A stretch of DNA of 64,000 nt from Isoetes taiwanensis (taxonomy: Eukaryota > Streptophyta > Lycopodiopsida > Isoetales > Isoetaceae), in assembly GCA_021234155.1 (NCBI GenBank), contig JAJEKV010000015.1, positions 3,570,852 to 3,634,851 on the forward strand, written 5' to 3'. The position numbers and the translations under genes were made by a program. The notes beneath the pieces were generated by a model. It saw nothing but the letters and a program-made list of their open reading frames with translations, was not told the DNA's origin and made no database searches. How positions within the stretch are numbered: position 1 is the first letter of the stretch; each line of letters opens with the position of its first letter. Positions 52,170-64,000 of this stretch are shown piece after piece.

Positions 52170-52640
52170 TTATTTAGCATTCTGTTATTTTTTATATCTA
52201 AAAACATTAACTTAAATTGGGTTCACACGAGTTTACGTTAGGTTAGTAAATTAAACCCAATGTTGACCCAAAATTGAAATTACACTGAAAATTAAAGTGA
52301 CCTTTCAAAGTCACACTAACTTTTAACGGACGGAGCTGTCTACAATGGCACTCGAAATGCTGGAGCTTCCAAGGATCGAGGGTGTGTCGGCATAGGGCAT
52401 AGAGTTAAAGAACTTTTCTGGGATGATGAGCTTTGACTAGAGCGGGATTTGACATGCTTTTATCCAGCAAGACACTGGATGAATGCGGGAATTCTGGATA
52501 TATGACAGTTCATTGGGTCCAGAAGGTTTGTGTCTGCTGATTCTTGTTATTGTATACTCAGTTGATTCTAGTTCTTGACCTGACATATCTCTTGCTGGAT
52601 CAACCTTCTTTTTTCGGCAAAGACGTAAGTATACAGGAGA
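52170..52640. other. No gene seen
   Basis: Flank between the SINE and the LINE. The LINE's ORF1 N-terminal coiled coil, expected here, is missing. Confidence 0.45.
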
Positions 52641-52644
52641 AAGG

Positions 52645-53037
52645 TTGGAAGAACAAACCAGAGCAACAAATCTGAAAATCTCCGGTCTGATAGAACAGGA
52701 AGGTGAAGATGTCAACCAAGTTATTGCACATTTCTTTAAGGAGATCATGCATTTACATGAGCCTCAAGCCATTCATTGCAGAAGACTTGCTAAGCCAGCA
52801 AACTACAATAGACCAATTCTAGTCAAATTCAGCACAGAGGAAGCTCGAAACAGGGTTTTGCAAAATAGAAGTGCACTGAAAGGTCAGAAAATCTGGATAG
52901 ACATGGACTTAACTCCTGCATAGTTGGAAGTTAGGAAAAGAGAATGGGCAAAAGTAAAAGATGCCAGATCAGAGGGGTTTGTTGCATATCTGGATAGAAA
53001 TGGAAGGGCAGTAGTAACCAAAAGGAAGAAAGAATAG
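52645..53037 (+). pseudogene. L1-type LINE ORF1, C-terminal part with one nonsense codon
   Basis: The frame reads MEEQTRATNLKISGLIEQEG, HFFKEIMHLHEPQ, CRRLAKPANYNRPILVKF and RNRVLQNRSALKGQKIW, then TAG at 52921. It continues in the same frame as LEVRKREWAKVKDARSEGFV and AYLDRNGRAVVTKRKKE, with a stop at 53035-53037. The TAG replaces the Gln codon seen in the minus-strand sister (PSQLEI), a CAG-to-TAG change. This is the RRM-like RNA-binding domain. The coiled coil upstream is absent, so the copy is 5' truncated or rearranged. Confidence 0.85.
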
Positions 53038-53049
53038 GGAATTGGGGCC

Positions 53050-56000
53050 TTGAGGCTACTGTCATGGAACATGCACGGGCTTTCTCAAGAGAAAATAATA
53101 GCAAACATGGATATGCTGAGCACAATTGACGTACTTCTCTTCCTTGAAACATGGGAGCATCAATCGAGACCTCTTCCAGACATACCAAATTTCATTACAG
53201 TTGGATCTGTATGGAACAGAAAGGAGCATGGTGTGGGACGAGGTTATGATGGATTTGGCAAAGCATATGCTAGAAAGGGCATTGCTGATCGTGATCAAAG
53301 TTATAGCGAGCATGAATTTAAACAAAGACATGTGGTCGCAAATAGAATTGGAAAATCAATTTGTGTATGTAGCGGCGTGCTATTATGCCCCTTTAAACAT
53401 GGTCATTTATAATCGCTGTGGATGGGCGGGGATAATCCGCTTCACAATCTCAAGTAAAGAAGTGCTTACGCATTACAAAGATCGGGGAGCGATCATAATT
53501 GTAGGTGATTTTAATGCTAGAACTAAAGGGATGCAGACTGTTTCTTACATGCAAGAAGGTGACCTGCTCCTAATGGAAGAAGACGATGGGAGCTTTAAAC
53601 GCCAATCCACGGATCAGATAAGGAACACCATGGGAGATAAGCTGTTAGACTTTGGTACCGCTTGTGGCCTAAAAATCATGAATGGAATAGAGAAATTCAA
53701 GCACACAAATACCAGCACTTGCATTACACCGATGGGGGAAAGTATTGTAGACTATTTGCTCATATCACCTGATGATAGTAGCATACTAAAACGATTGGAA
53801 TTCCGAGACAAAGTGCCAGAATCAGATCATGTAAGCATATGTTTTGATTTGAAGGTAGAACTGCATGAAACAAGAGCACACATCTGTTTCAGACCCAGGC
53901 TAAAGTTAAACCACACGAAGCAGAAGGTTTTCCAGAGATGCTTATCTCAGGCATTAGATAGCATCACATGGAGTGGGGAATTAGCTGCTGATTCTACCCT
54001 GCTCACGGACACCATAAAGAGAGAAGCAGAACATTGTTTTGGATACTGCATGTGAGAGGAAGGTAGGATGCAGTACCGTGTAACTCATGGTGGGATGCCG
54101 AATGTTCTGCAGCAAGAGCCAAATTGCCTGCAAGAATTAAGGTGAAGCCAAAATGGTATAAACAGCTCTTAAGAAGCAAGAAGAGGGCTTATGAATCAAA
54201 AAGGCAATTGGATCTTGGATACTGGCTCCACAAGCACCCTAAAACTTTCTGGAATAAACTCAGAGGTCACACTCAACACCTTGGCTGAATGAAGGAGATC
54301 TCCCGCAACTAGTATACGGTCCCCTGTATCATCTGCGAAAATGCACCAAAGATGGATCTTCAAATGCGAGGAAGATCTTTTACAATAATGAGGTAAGCTT
54401 TGCCTTGGAGCATATGCGAGAATGGGAAGAAGCTGCGGATCTTGAAGGGATGCTTGAGCTTTCTTTGAAGTGGGGCGATGAAAAACTCCTCCGATCCTAA
54501 CCAATCACATGAATGCTGCTGTCAAGGAAGGTTTGCCAAGGTCCTGGCAATTAAACAAGGTCGTTCCAATGCACAAATCGGGTACAAGAACAGATGTTTG
54601 CAATTACCGTACAATCATGGTAGGAAGTGTCTACTCTAAATTACTAGGCTGCCTTCTAGAGCGTAAACTAAACACATGGACGGATGCCAGCGGGTGCAAG
54701 AGCTACATGCCAGCGGGGTTTTGGGAGAATGCACAAGACTACGGATCACGCCCTTGCTTTGAAGGTGCTCATTGAACAGGCTAAGAAACCGAATAAGGCA
54801 TTGTTCCTCGCTTTCATTGACTTCTCAAAAGCCTTTGATCTTGTCCAAGAAATGAATTGGACAATCGGATGAAAGAGATTGGTGTCCCCATCTCACTTAT
54901 GGGTGCAGTGTCTCAACTCTACAAAGAAGTTAGAGTTCGGTTAGCAGATAACCCAACAGAGATCCAAAGCACAATAGGAGTTAGGCAGGGCTGTCCGTTG
55001 TCGCCCACGCTCTTTGGATTGTACATAGATGAATTGCAATCATGGCTGGAACAGAAAGGGCTTATAGGGACTCGTCTTGGAGACTATGTAATCCAATTGT
55101 TACTCTATGCAGATGATGTGGTGCTGCTGGCAGCCACACCGAATGAGCTCCAGGAACATTTAGTAACACTGAGCGAGTTTTGCGTGGAGAAGAAAATGAA
55201 AGTTAATCTATCTAAATCCAAGATCATGATCTGCGGAACAGTAAACAAGCCGCTTTTCACCTACAATGGAGAAGTTTTGGAAACTGTAAGTCATTATAAG
55301 TATCTTGGTCTTGAGTTCAGTGCGAAATATAAATGGAAAGAGTGTATTAAGAAACGTGCAGCCGGAGGGAAAACGGCTTTGTATGGCATGCTCAGACGCT
55401 GCCGCAAAGCATCGTTACAAGATTGGGGTTTGAAGAGAATGCTTTTCAAAACATTGGTCCAAACAGTATTACTGTACGGTGCCCCAATCTGGGGGCCTAC
55501 TTTGTCTAAAGGCTTATGGAAACAGATCGAGAATGTTCAGAAGATATGTTTACAAGAGGAGATGGGCATCAAACAGCAAACACCATATCCTATTATGCTA
55601 GCAGAAGCAGGTTTATTACCTCTGGAAGCGGAGGCATTGATCCAGACTATAACTTTTGTGGTACACAGGATGGATGATGATCGGATCCCGAAGAAAGCCA
55701 TGGAAGCCTCCACAAGTATGGGCTGGTATAAAGATGTATTGGAGTGGGCGGATAGTTGGGGGCTGAGCAGCACAAGTTGGCCAGACTCAGAAATAGGGGT
55801 GCGAGACATGGTGCAGTCACTAGTATTGCAACGGATTTGGGCTGATCCTGGCACAAAAATGGCTTACTATATGAAGGAGGTGAATATGATGCTTGTGTAT
55901 TCTGATCAAGCATATCTTCATGCAGATATCCCGCGACACTTGAAGCAAACCATTGCAAGATACCGCACGGGCTCACATAAGCTTCAAATAGAGATGGGTA

Positions 56001-56236
56001 GATGGTCTGGCATTCCAAGGGAAGAACGTATTTGCTCGTTGTGCACAAACGAGGATATTGAAGACGAAGAGCATGTGTTCCTAACATGCATAGCATACGC
56101 AGAACTCAGGGACAAATTTGATATTAATTTTCGTAATTTCCATACTCTCTTAGATTTGGATCCACAAAAGCTAGGTTGTTATCTCAAGACAGTGGAGTCA
56201 CATAGACTATTTTTAATTCATCTACAATCAAACTGA
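53050..56236 (+). pseudogene. L1-type LINE ORF2 (endonuclease and reverse transcriptase)
   Basis: The endonuclease has LLSWNMHGL, LFLETWEHQ, AACYYAPLN, IIIVGDFNAR, SIVDYLL and ESDHVSI (53050-53850), with a frameshift near 53240-53290. A linker region (54056-54500) has further shifts. The reverse transcriptase shows FLAFIDFSKAFDLV, STIGVRQGCPLSPTLF and LLLYADDVVLL, then HYKYLGL. From 54857 one frame of 459 codons stays open to TGA at 56236. The C-terminus has ARYRTGSHKLQIEMGRW and a Cys/His motif ICSLC...EEHVFLTC. All catalytic motifs survive, but at least three frameshifts disable the ORF. It nicks target DNA and copies LINE RNA in active relatives. Confidence 0.93.
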
Positions 56237-56315
56237 AATATGTAATCTGTTGCTCTATGACCTCAAGGTCCTAAAGGGCATGATCAATACATTATTACAT
56301 TATTATTATATTATT
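56237..56315 (+). mobile_element. LINE 3' untranslated region and ATT-rich tail
   Basis: A short 3' UTR has a small hairpin (GACCTCAAGGTC) and ends in TTATTACATTATTATTAT-type sequence. The simple ATT-rich tail is consistent with the element's 3' end. Confidence 0.55.
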
Positions 56316-56589
56316 GGTCGTCGTATCTGGCAAATGGATAACAAATTTTACTGCATCACCAAGGTATGTGGCAATTTTCGTTTCCTTTTTAATTTCTTAA
56401 ACCTTTTTTAAGGTTAAATATTATGATCTCATGGCGTACAAAATACTTCGGTTCCTCGGGTGAACTCACCTAGAAGAGTTGATCTTTTCTTCTCTAGCTC
56501 CTGAATCCGTCCAGATAGGCACCTTGGGCCATCGTTTAAATTTAATTAGTGTAGTATTCTGATTTCGTGTTAAAATGTGGAGCTTTGAT

Positions 56590-56680
56590 TGTAGTGGAAT
56601 TGCTCAGAGATGGAAGTTTGATAGCTTGTGGGATGATGCTTTTCCATTATGAGGATATGGGTTCGAAAACATTAAAATCT
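56590..56680 (+). mobile_element. Possible degenerate tRNA-related SINE head
   Basis: TTGCTCAGAGATGGAAG (56600-56616) resembles an A box and GGGTTCGAAAAC (56659-56670) a B box, about 59 bp apart. The body is not defined and no tail is seen. Confidence 0.3.
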
Positions 56681-57349
56681 TCGTCAAATAGTGCACAAAT
56701 GGCTAAAATAACAACACAATTCCCGCGGACATATTGCATGAATTGGATAATAAATCTGGAAAGTATAACAGAAGCTGCACTTGAAGAGAAGACAGAGAAT
56801 GGAAGGAGCGGCTAGGGTTTGCGGCTAGGGCTTCTTTTCGTGCAGAACCACAAACAGATCGATGCTGGAAGGGCCTGCATCTTCGGCCAGATCTGCTGCT
56901 GCCCCTCTCTTGATTTGTTTTACGATGTTGGGTGGGTGCTCATCTCTTTTTTGAAGTTCCCGAGAACCAAAGAACAAATCACAAAGAAGAGGTAACTCCA
57001 ACTAGGTCTTCAGCTTATTTAACGCAGGTTAATAGATCAGTAAATCTTTGAGAATCGGCTGGGAAAGCCCGCACCCATTGCGGGCTGCCAAGCTCATGAA
57101 AGGCACTCAGTCTTTGCCGAGGGGTTTTTTCGTCTGCTTCCTGTGTATATTTTGCTACTAGTAGGTGTTGCTTCTTGGTCTGAACAGTAGAGGCCCTCCC
57201 TATCCCAGCAAGGGGAGGATTGTGAGCGATGATGGCTGCCTCGATCATTCTGGAATACGCTTATAGGTGGTTTGCCATGGGCTGCCAGGGGGGGAGACTA
57301 GGAGGCCGGGCATTGTGGGAATGAAGCCCATATCCTTCGTGACGATGGG

Positions 57350-57649
57350 ATGGTTCAAAGAGCCTGTCATATTTTCTTACTTGCTTGGAAGAAGGTTATA
57401 CACCGTAATGCTGGAAGTAATGGAATCGAGCCGAAGATTACGCGCATGAGCCTCGCCTTGGTTGTTGGGATATTTTTTGAGAATGCTTCAAGTGGCTCCT
57501 TCTCACTAAGATCTCTTATGGCCATTCTTGAATGGGAAGCAACAACTGAACCCCCGCTCTTGATCCCAGGCGGTGGAGACAAGATTAACGTGATATCCGG
57601 TGACCGGTGCTTAAAATATTCTATCAGGCCTATTGTGGAGCCCTCGTAA
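57350..57649 (+). CDS. Hypothetical ORF in a poly(A)-tailed retrocopy
   Basis: A frame of 99 codons reads GIEPKITRMSLALVVGIFFE, GSFSLRSLMAILEWEATTEP and DKINVISGDRCLKYSIRPIV before a stop at 57649. About 215 bp further on, a run of 23 A residues (57864-57886) follows CAGATCATTCTTGCC, suggesting a reverse-transcribed mRNA in plus orientation. I do not recognise the product. The start of the retrocopy is not defined, but may lie upstream of 57250. A hairpin GCCCGCACCCATTGCGGGC lies at about 57067-57085. Confidence 0.25.
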   Translation: MVQRACHIFLLAWKKVIHRNAGSNGIEPKITRMSLALVVGIFFENASSGSFSLRSLMAILEWEATTEPPLLIPGGGDKINVISGDRCLKYSIRPIVEPS

Positions 57650-57863
57650 TAAGGTCTTAGACCGTTTCTTTATAAAATTTAGCCTAGGAATCGAGGCCTT
57701 CTCTCCTATAGTATCCTATGGAGAAGAAGTTGAGAGAGGCTCCAAGTACTGGGCTAGAGTCTGGACTGCTTATCATGGATTGGAGAAGTGATAGTAGCCC
57801 TGGACTCACTGTATGTGTAAACACTCTTATCTTTTGAATACAATACAGATCATTCTTGCCTTC

Positions 57864-57886
57864 AAAAAAAAAAAAAAAAAAAAAAA
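57864..57886 (+). repeat. Genomic poly(A) run (23 A)
   Basis: An uninterrupted run of A preceded by a plausible mRNA end. It marks the 3' end of a retroposed sequence. Confidence 0.8.
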
Positions 57887-57889
57887 GGG

Positions 57890-59800
57890 AATGGAGGCTT
57901 GTGGAAGTGGACAGTTTTTGGAAGTGCAGTAGTGTGAACTTGTGGTATGTATAGAGGTACTCTAGCTGACTTGATGCCTTCATTATGCACAAGGTTGTAA
58001 CATTCTTTATCAAGGGAACATTCTTGATGAAAACTATAGCAGAAAATCATTGCAGGCTTTGTCCAAGCTGCTGCATTTGGATCCGTAAGAGTGTTCTCCA
58101 TGACAATATCAGACTCACACCACTTCAACAAACATTTTATGGACCTAGAGACAGAAAATCTCATCATTTTACATCTGTCATATACTAAAGGTAAATCCCA
58201 CCTTTAACATATTTGGCATGAGCATTGCTAATTGAGGTCCTAAGACCTGGTAACAGTGTTGGAAAGCAAGCAAGTTTTTTCAAATGCGATTTAATTTGGA
58301 AGGACATAATGTCTCACAAAGTCAAATACTTTGGCATCTTAAATTTACGTGCTAGTGCAGATAGAGGAGTTACTTACAAGCTTAAAAGAAATCATTACAG
58401 GTGGCCTGCAATTTGACATTATTGTTGAGAAATTGTGAGTATGTATGTCAAATGTGAGAGTTTGGAGGAAGCATCCAGTTTGTTGGAAAGGTTATAGTTC
58501 AGAGACCTGGTAAGGTGTCTTTAGAAGATGGTGAGAAGCACGTCAAGCTTGGGGATCTCAGATAAATGCCACTATATTTTCTCTGCTTTTCTAGTACTGC
58601 ATAATTCAAGCAGATAAATCAGCATGCTGGTGGTCGAGGTCATGGGGCTTTTAATGCGTGGATTACTGCAAGGGATTGTATGACAGATGATGTTGAGGGT
58701 CCAGATCCAAATCTTCGTGAACAGGTCAGCATATATTGCCAACTACATTTAATAAACATCAACTTTGTTAGAAATCCCGAACTGTTCTTCTTTCCATACA
58801 TTCCTTTATGTTCAATATTCTACCCATGTGGAAATTCATTTCTATGCAAGAATGCACAGACTTTGTTCTAACTCTAAAATCTTATAGGCTAAAAGGGGTG
58901 TTCATAATGACTATATGGCGTTTAGCTGGATGATGGTGCATCAGCTATTAGACATTTGAAGATACGCAAAATATTGATGTTCAGATGGAGTTGGTATGTA
59001 GTGGTATTTTCGTTTGCATTTAGTGGTATTTTTATGGCACGGAAAGGCAGTTTGATGGAGTATTCCAATATTAAGGATATGAACTGATATTATAGCCTAG
59101 TATCAGTTCATATCCTTAATGTTCATATCGGTTTGCCATTCTTCCTTTTCATCCTTCATGCTTCTTGAATTTATCCAAATTCTTGCAATAAAAAATAACC
59201 ACATTATACCACTTTATTCTTGGCCACAGGAATGATTCCTGCATCACACACGCCACGCTACGTCACTAAAGGATGGGAGCTTGTAACGCTTCTTCGGGAT
59301 AGAGCCGCCCACAACTTACGATGCATCATGCAGAGGACTTGATCTTATTGGGATAACACATACGAGGAAGCACTCCCTGATGTGGATGACCACCTTTGGA
59401 AACTATATCGAGCAATGAACACTTTATTCAACCTCTTGGTCGTAAGTTCGACCATGGAGTACCAAGACATCATCCTCCGAGCTTGGCAGAAGTACAACCT
59501 GTTGTGGTCAGTAAGGGACAGTACCCTCATTCAACCGAGAACCCACTCACATCTCCAAATAAATATGTAGATATATGATATCTTATTATCAAATAAATCT
59601 TCACGTTCTGTTTTGTATATCTTATCCATTCTTAGTGGGTCAATCAATATTAACTACTATTTATTCGCCATGCTCGCTCTCGGTCGACAACCTTCCAATC
59701 AAGCTTTCGATATCATTTTCTTATGTTATACTTTTATTGGCCTTCGGCCACTATTCTATGTTGTAGCCATAATTAACACTCTCAATTGTCTTATATAAAA
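57890..59800. other. Low-coding region with one exon-like piece
   Basis: At about 58630-58722 a plus frame reads GGRGHGAFNAWITARDCMTD then DVEGPDPNLREQ before a GTCAGC donor, and looks like a real exon. A possible partner is near 58470-58560 (FVGKVIVQRPGKVSLEDGEK). The frame at 59396-59578 is open but unrecognised. No gene model can be assembled. Confidence 0.3.
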
Positions 59801-59840
59801 TAATTCTTGTTCGTTGTTGGTATGAATAGGATCCTTACAT

Positions 59841-60789
59841 ATGGATGCTACATGTGTATATTCAACTATTCTTGATTTGATTCATACACATTTCACATCT
59901 ATAAGTAATATGCCTTTTGCTATAGATGGAATGCGACAGGCCCCATGGCCTGCTACAGTGGAACGTTCGCGCTTGATTTGCGAGCAGGAGATCATTCTTA
60001 TCAAGCGCCAGATGACGGAACTGCAGGCGTATATTTTGAAATGTGCATCACCGCCTATGGTTTGTCATGTGCATGCACGTCATAGACGCGTTAAACGCTC
60101 ACAGTCCTACAACAACACCCAGCTCCAATTCAGACTCCATCGACTCTTCCGCGTCTGATACTGAACAGGAGAAGTCCATTGACAAGGATCAAAAAGTGAT
60201 TGCCTCTGCAAGCACTAATATTTGTCGGACCTGCAAGCTTGTCCAGTTCTGTGGCGTGGATGCCGAGTCTTGGTTAAAGGAGATCCATCAAGTTGCCAAT
60301 GGGTATGGGATGACTGATAAAGCCACCGCGAGATTTGCTATTAGTAACCTCACAGGTCCTGCCCGTAATTGGTGGGAAGGGTATGCTTCAGCTAATGGTT
60401 TAACAGATAATAAGTGCAGGTTCAACACCTTTGCTCAAGCTTTCAAAGCTCGCTATGTTCCACATACTCATAAGTGTCAGCAACTCCTAAGCATGCTACG
60501 TGCAATTGCCACCAAGTCAGTAGCTAAAGCCGCAACAAGAGCCCTTGAATTAGAGGGGTCAGCCCCTATGATCTCGGATCCAGCACCCTCAACCTCTACT
60601 CCAAGCCAATGCCCAAAGCCTGCTAAGCTGGACACCATTAAGAGTGCGACACAACAACCTCTTCACTCTGAAATACGAAAGCAGCTCCGACATGATAGGG
60701 CATGTTTTCGATGCTTTGCCAAGGACGCTTGCAGAACTGCCCCTTTCCTTGATGTAGACAATTCAAGCGGCGACCAAAGCGCACAGTGA
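59841..60789 (+). pseudogene. Ty3 gag, frameshifted, degenerate zinc knuckle
   Basis: The first frame (59841-60158) has SRLICEQEIILIKRQMTELQ and a basic RHRRVKRS. Near 60110 it shifts to the frame SSNSDSIDSSASDTEQEK, then CKLVQFCGVDAESWLKEI, ARFAISNLTGPARNWWEGY and FNTFAQAFKARYVPHT. This is the retrotransposon gag capsid domain. The end reads RACFRCFAKDAC, a CCHC zinc knuckle that has lost its His. The layout matches the truncated gag at 34089-34705, so both come from related Ty3 families. No protease or polymerase follows, so this is a solo gag remnant. Confidence 0.85.
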
Positions 60790-60936
60790 TCCATCAACTC
60801 CCTTTTCTCGATGTATCTGTGAGATGTAAATATAAGAGTGTCTGTATGTGTGATAAATGTATGTAAATGAGAATAATATAAATAATGAATTAATATACGT
60901 ACATATGTGAATGTAAACTATAGTTAAGATAGAGAG

Positions 60937-62200
<1,264 letters not shown>

Positions 62201-62216
62201 TGGAGGCATGTTGGTC

Positions 62217-62224
62217 TATAAATA
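62217..62224 (+). promoter_or_regulatory. TATA-like box before 62257
   Basis: TATAAATA lies 33 bp upstream of the in-frame ATG at 62257, so a very short leader would result if it is used. Confidence 0.3.
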
Positions 62225-62256
62225 TGGATATGCATTTGTTCGAATTGGAGTGCAAT

Positions 62257-62457
62257 ATGAGCAAAGCAGGAAGGCCAGAAGGTGCTTCCAACAAGGGCCA
62301 TACCAGGCCTAAATTGATTGAGTTTCTGAGGAAACATGGATTAGAGCATGATAGTACACAGCCTACAAAACGTCAGCTGCTGGAATTATGTAGGCAGCAT
62401 GGATTGGATCCCAACAGGGATAAAAGTGATCCAGGTATCAAGAAATTCATCCGGTGA
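62257..62457 (+). CDS. Small basic protein with GRP motif, hypothetical
   Basis: From ATG 62257 (preferred to 62224, which lies at the TATA box) the frame reads MSKAGRPEGASNKGHTRPKL, IEFLRKHGLEHDS, QPTKRQLLELCRQHGLDPNR and DKSDPGIKKFIR, then TGA. GRPEG resembles an AT-hook core. The two IEFLRKHGL and LLELCRQHGL helices form an internal repeat that looks like a small helical DNA-binding (SAP- or LEM-like) fold. That is only a resemblance. In the next frame the sequence stays open to 62570 (RPIHTHEIVPLSRRRESEDD, DIQPNQ) and meets a GTTTTT donor-like site. The reading frame may therefore be shifted and the gene spliced. No family is assigned. Confidence 0.4.
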   Translation: MSKAGRPEGASNKGHTRPKLIEFLRKHGLEHDSTQPTKRQLLELCRQHGLDPNRDKSDPGIKKFIR

Positions 62458-62619
62458 TGGCTCCTCGCAAAGCAACAACACTAAGACCATGGAGCGACCT
62501 ATTCATACCCACGAAATTGTTCCTCTTTCAAGAAGACGCGAATCTGAAGATGACATTCAACCCAATCAGGTTTTTCAATTGTTTTTCTCACTGATATTTT
62601 GGTCAGACATGTAATAAAC

Positions 62620-64000
62620 ATGCTGCCTTACTGACTTGTCCTAGTGTTCTCATGGATTCTCTAGTCTTTCAAATATCTTTCTCATTCATATTGTGGTCAG
62701 AGATGCAAAAAGCATGCTGCCTTACTAACTTGTCTTGCATTTCTCATTGTTGCTTTAGTCAGACAGGCATTCTGCCTTACTAACTTATCTTATTCTTACA
62801 CAGTAAAATGTCAACTCTATCCCTAATAAGCTTCAGCCATGATATGTTTTCTATTTCAGCCATGACATGTTATCTATTTCAGCCTGCATTTAAGCATAAT
62901 ACATGTAGCACAGGAACTTAAAGCCCCGAAGTTTTTATTGTTATATATGATTTCAATCTCTGAGTTTTCTTCCTGCAACCTATAATTCTCGTTTTATTAA
63001 TGAAACCTGATACTAATCAACGGGTAAAGGGCCGAAAGGCCAAGGTTGCTCATAGCTTACCTGTAGCATAGGCATTTTTTACCCTTCTTAGGCTAATAAG
63101 TGCTTTTTCTGTAACCGCGAAGCTCCTTTCTCGTACTTGGTTTTCGACATTGCATGTGTGTTTTTCTTGTGGATAATGCACTATATGAGCTACTATTTTC
63201 ATTTTACGTTCCTCGAAAAATGGTAAGCTGATCTCTGTTCATATGAGTGTGATCGCCAGATCGATCAACAAAACTATGGTATTAGATTTGTCTTTATACT
63301 TTAAACTTTTAGGATATTTCCAATACATTTGGCTATCAGCAGACTCTAGATATAGTATTATGTTGTATTTAGTACCTTTTATCTGGTTCCTTCAATAATA
63401 TTTGGTTTATTTCCTCATTTATAATCTATCTTGCATATTTCACTCTTTTGTTGTTATTCTTAACTGTGTTAATTGGTATACCTTCGAAATTTCCTTTCTG
63501 AATTCTTGTTTCTAAGTGGGATATTGTGATTGCATGAAACATGAATGTATTTCCTAAACATGAAAGCATTATTACCTAAACATTAATGCATTATTGGATG
63601 TCCTGTTTTGATGGATTTATTGATTTTGGCCCTTAGCATGTAGAATTGTTCAAGGTATGGAAATCTTCTTCTCTGCACTTAAACATATTGTTTTATCCCC
63701 ACTCTTAGTCATATAGATGAAATTGCATACTATAAAAGATTAATTGACATACATGTTTCTTTCGACATTTTAAATAATGATAATATGATAAATTGTTTGC
63801 TGGCTTTTTCATATTTGCTGGCTTTTCCTTGTTGGCTTGACTTCCTTCTTTTTCATGAATTATTTATGCTACTTTCGGTTGAACTGTTTGGTATTTCATC
63901 TTTAAGAATGTCGTATAGGGGGTTCTTATTTTTATTAATTGGCTGATTCCTTTATATTAGTGCAGCACAATATATTTGAACCTTTATCTAATTTTTTCTT
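62620..64000. other. AT-rich, no gene seen
   Basis: Three diverged short repeats around CATGCTGCCTTACTGAC (62620, 62715, 62765) are the only structure noticed. No coding frame or RNA gene. Confidence 0.5.

Overview
This is nuclear DNA of a land plant, dominated by transposable elements and their debris. The signs are plant-type LTR elements with an initiator tRNA-Met primer site (TGGTATCAGAGC on the minus strand at 39138-39149), Ty1/copia RNase H fragments, a Ty3 chromodomain fragment, L1-type LINEs, a tRNA-derived SINE, TATAAATAG-type promoters, AT-rich non-coding DNA and spliceosomal-looking exon borders. The style of the LINE and Ty3 families would suit a seed-free plant such as a fern, but that is a guess. 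No intact, confidently named host gene, rRNA or functional tRNA gene is seen.

Layout. Positions 1-22450 form one rearranged repeat complex. A unit of about 7.9 kb occurs twice in direct tandem (A 2109-9989, B 9990-17883). A shorter, single-core relative (C) lies at 20430-22320. The A+B array is bracketed by diverged inverted arms of about 1 kb (2700-3830 and 17285-18313). Further out is a second inverted pair of about 0.8 kb (895-1675 and 19775-20560). Inside the units are a copia RNase H remnant, broken Gln-rich ORFs with an MEQEQ-type tandem repeat, and other frames I cannot name. Positions 22450-32400 hold low-coding DNA with a few exon-like pieces, a duplicated repeat (24651-26060 and 26673-27640), an unexplained GC-rich island (27690-28960) and a chromovirus chromodomain end followed by diverged repeats of about 100 bp.

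Positions 32436-40757 are the most interesting part. Two related LTRs lie in inverted orientation. The right one (39151-40757, minus strand) is followed by a primer binding site and a leader. Next come two genes that are not normal retrotransposon genes, and then a truncated gag. One of the two encodes a protein with a histone H3-like N-terminal tail start and an H3-like histone-fold C-terminus. The other is an unknown protein of roughly 490-520 residues with one frameshift. Each has its own TATA box about 105-110 bp before the start codon. Each TATA box is preceded by a small array of a 63-bp compound palindrome (five copies in all). I read this as an LTR element carrying extra genes with private promoters, or as foreign genes trapped between LTRs.

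Positions 40758-44072 (minus) and 52645-56315 (plus) are two L1-type LINEs of the same family, both dead. Between and after them lie a hairpin-bearing element with a CCTT tail, a broken Cys/His-finger gene, a MITE-like element, palindromic repeats, a SINE, a poly(A)-tailed retrocopy, a second gag fragment (59841-60789), a long TA microsatellite and a possible small gene at 62257. Many inactivating changes are C-to-T in CG or CHG contexts, as expected for long-silenced, methylated repeats.
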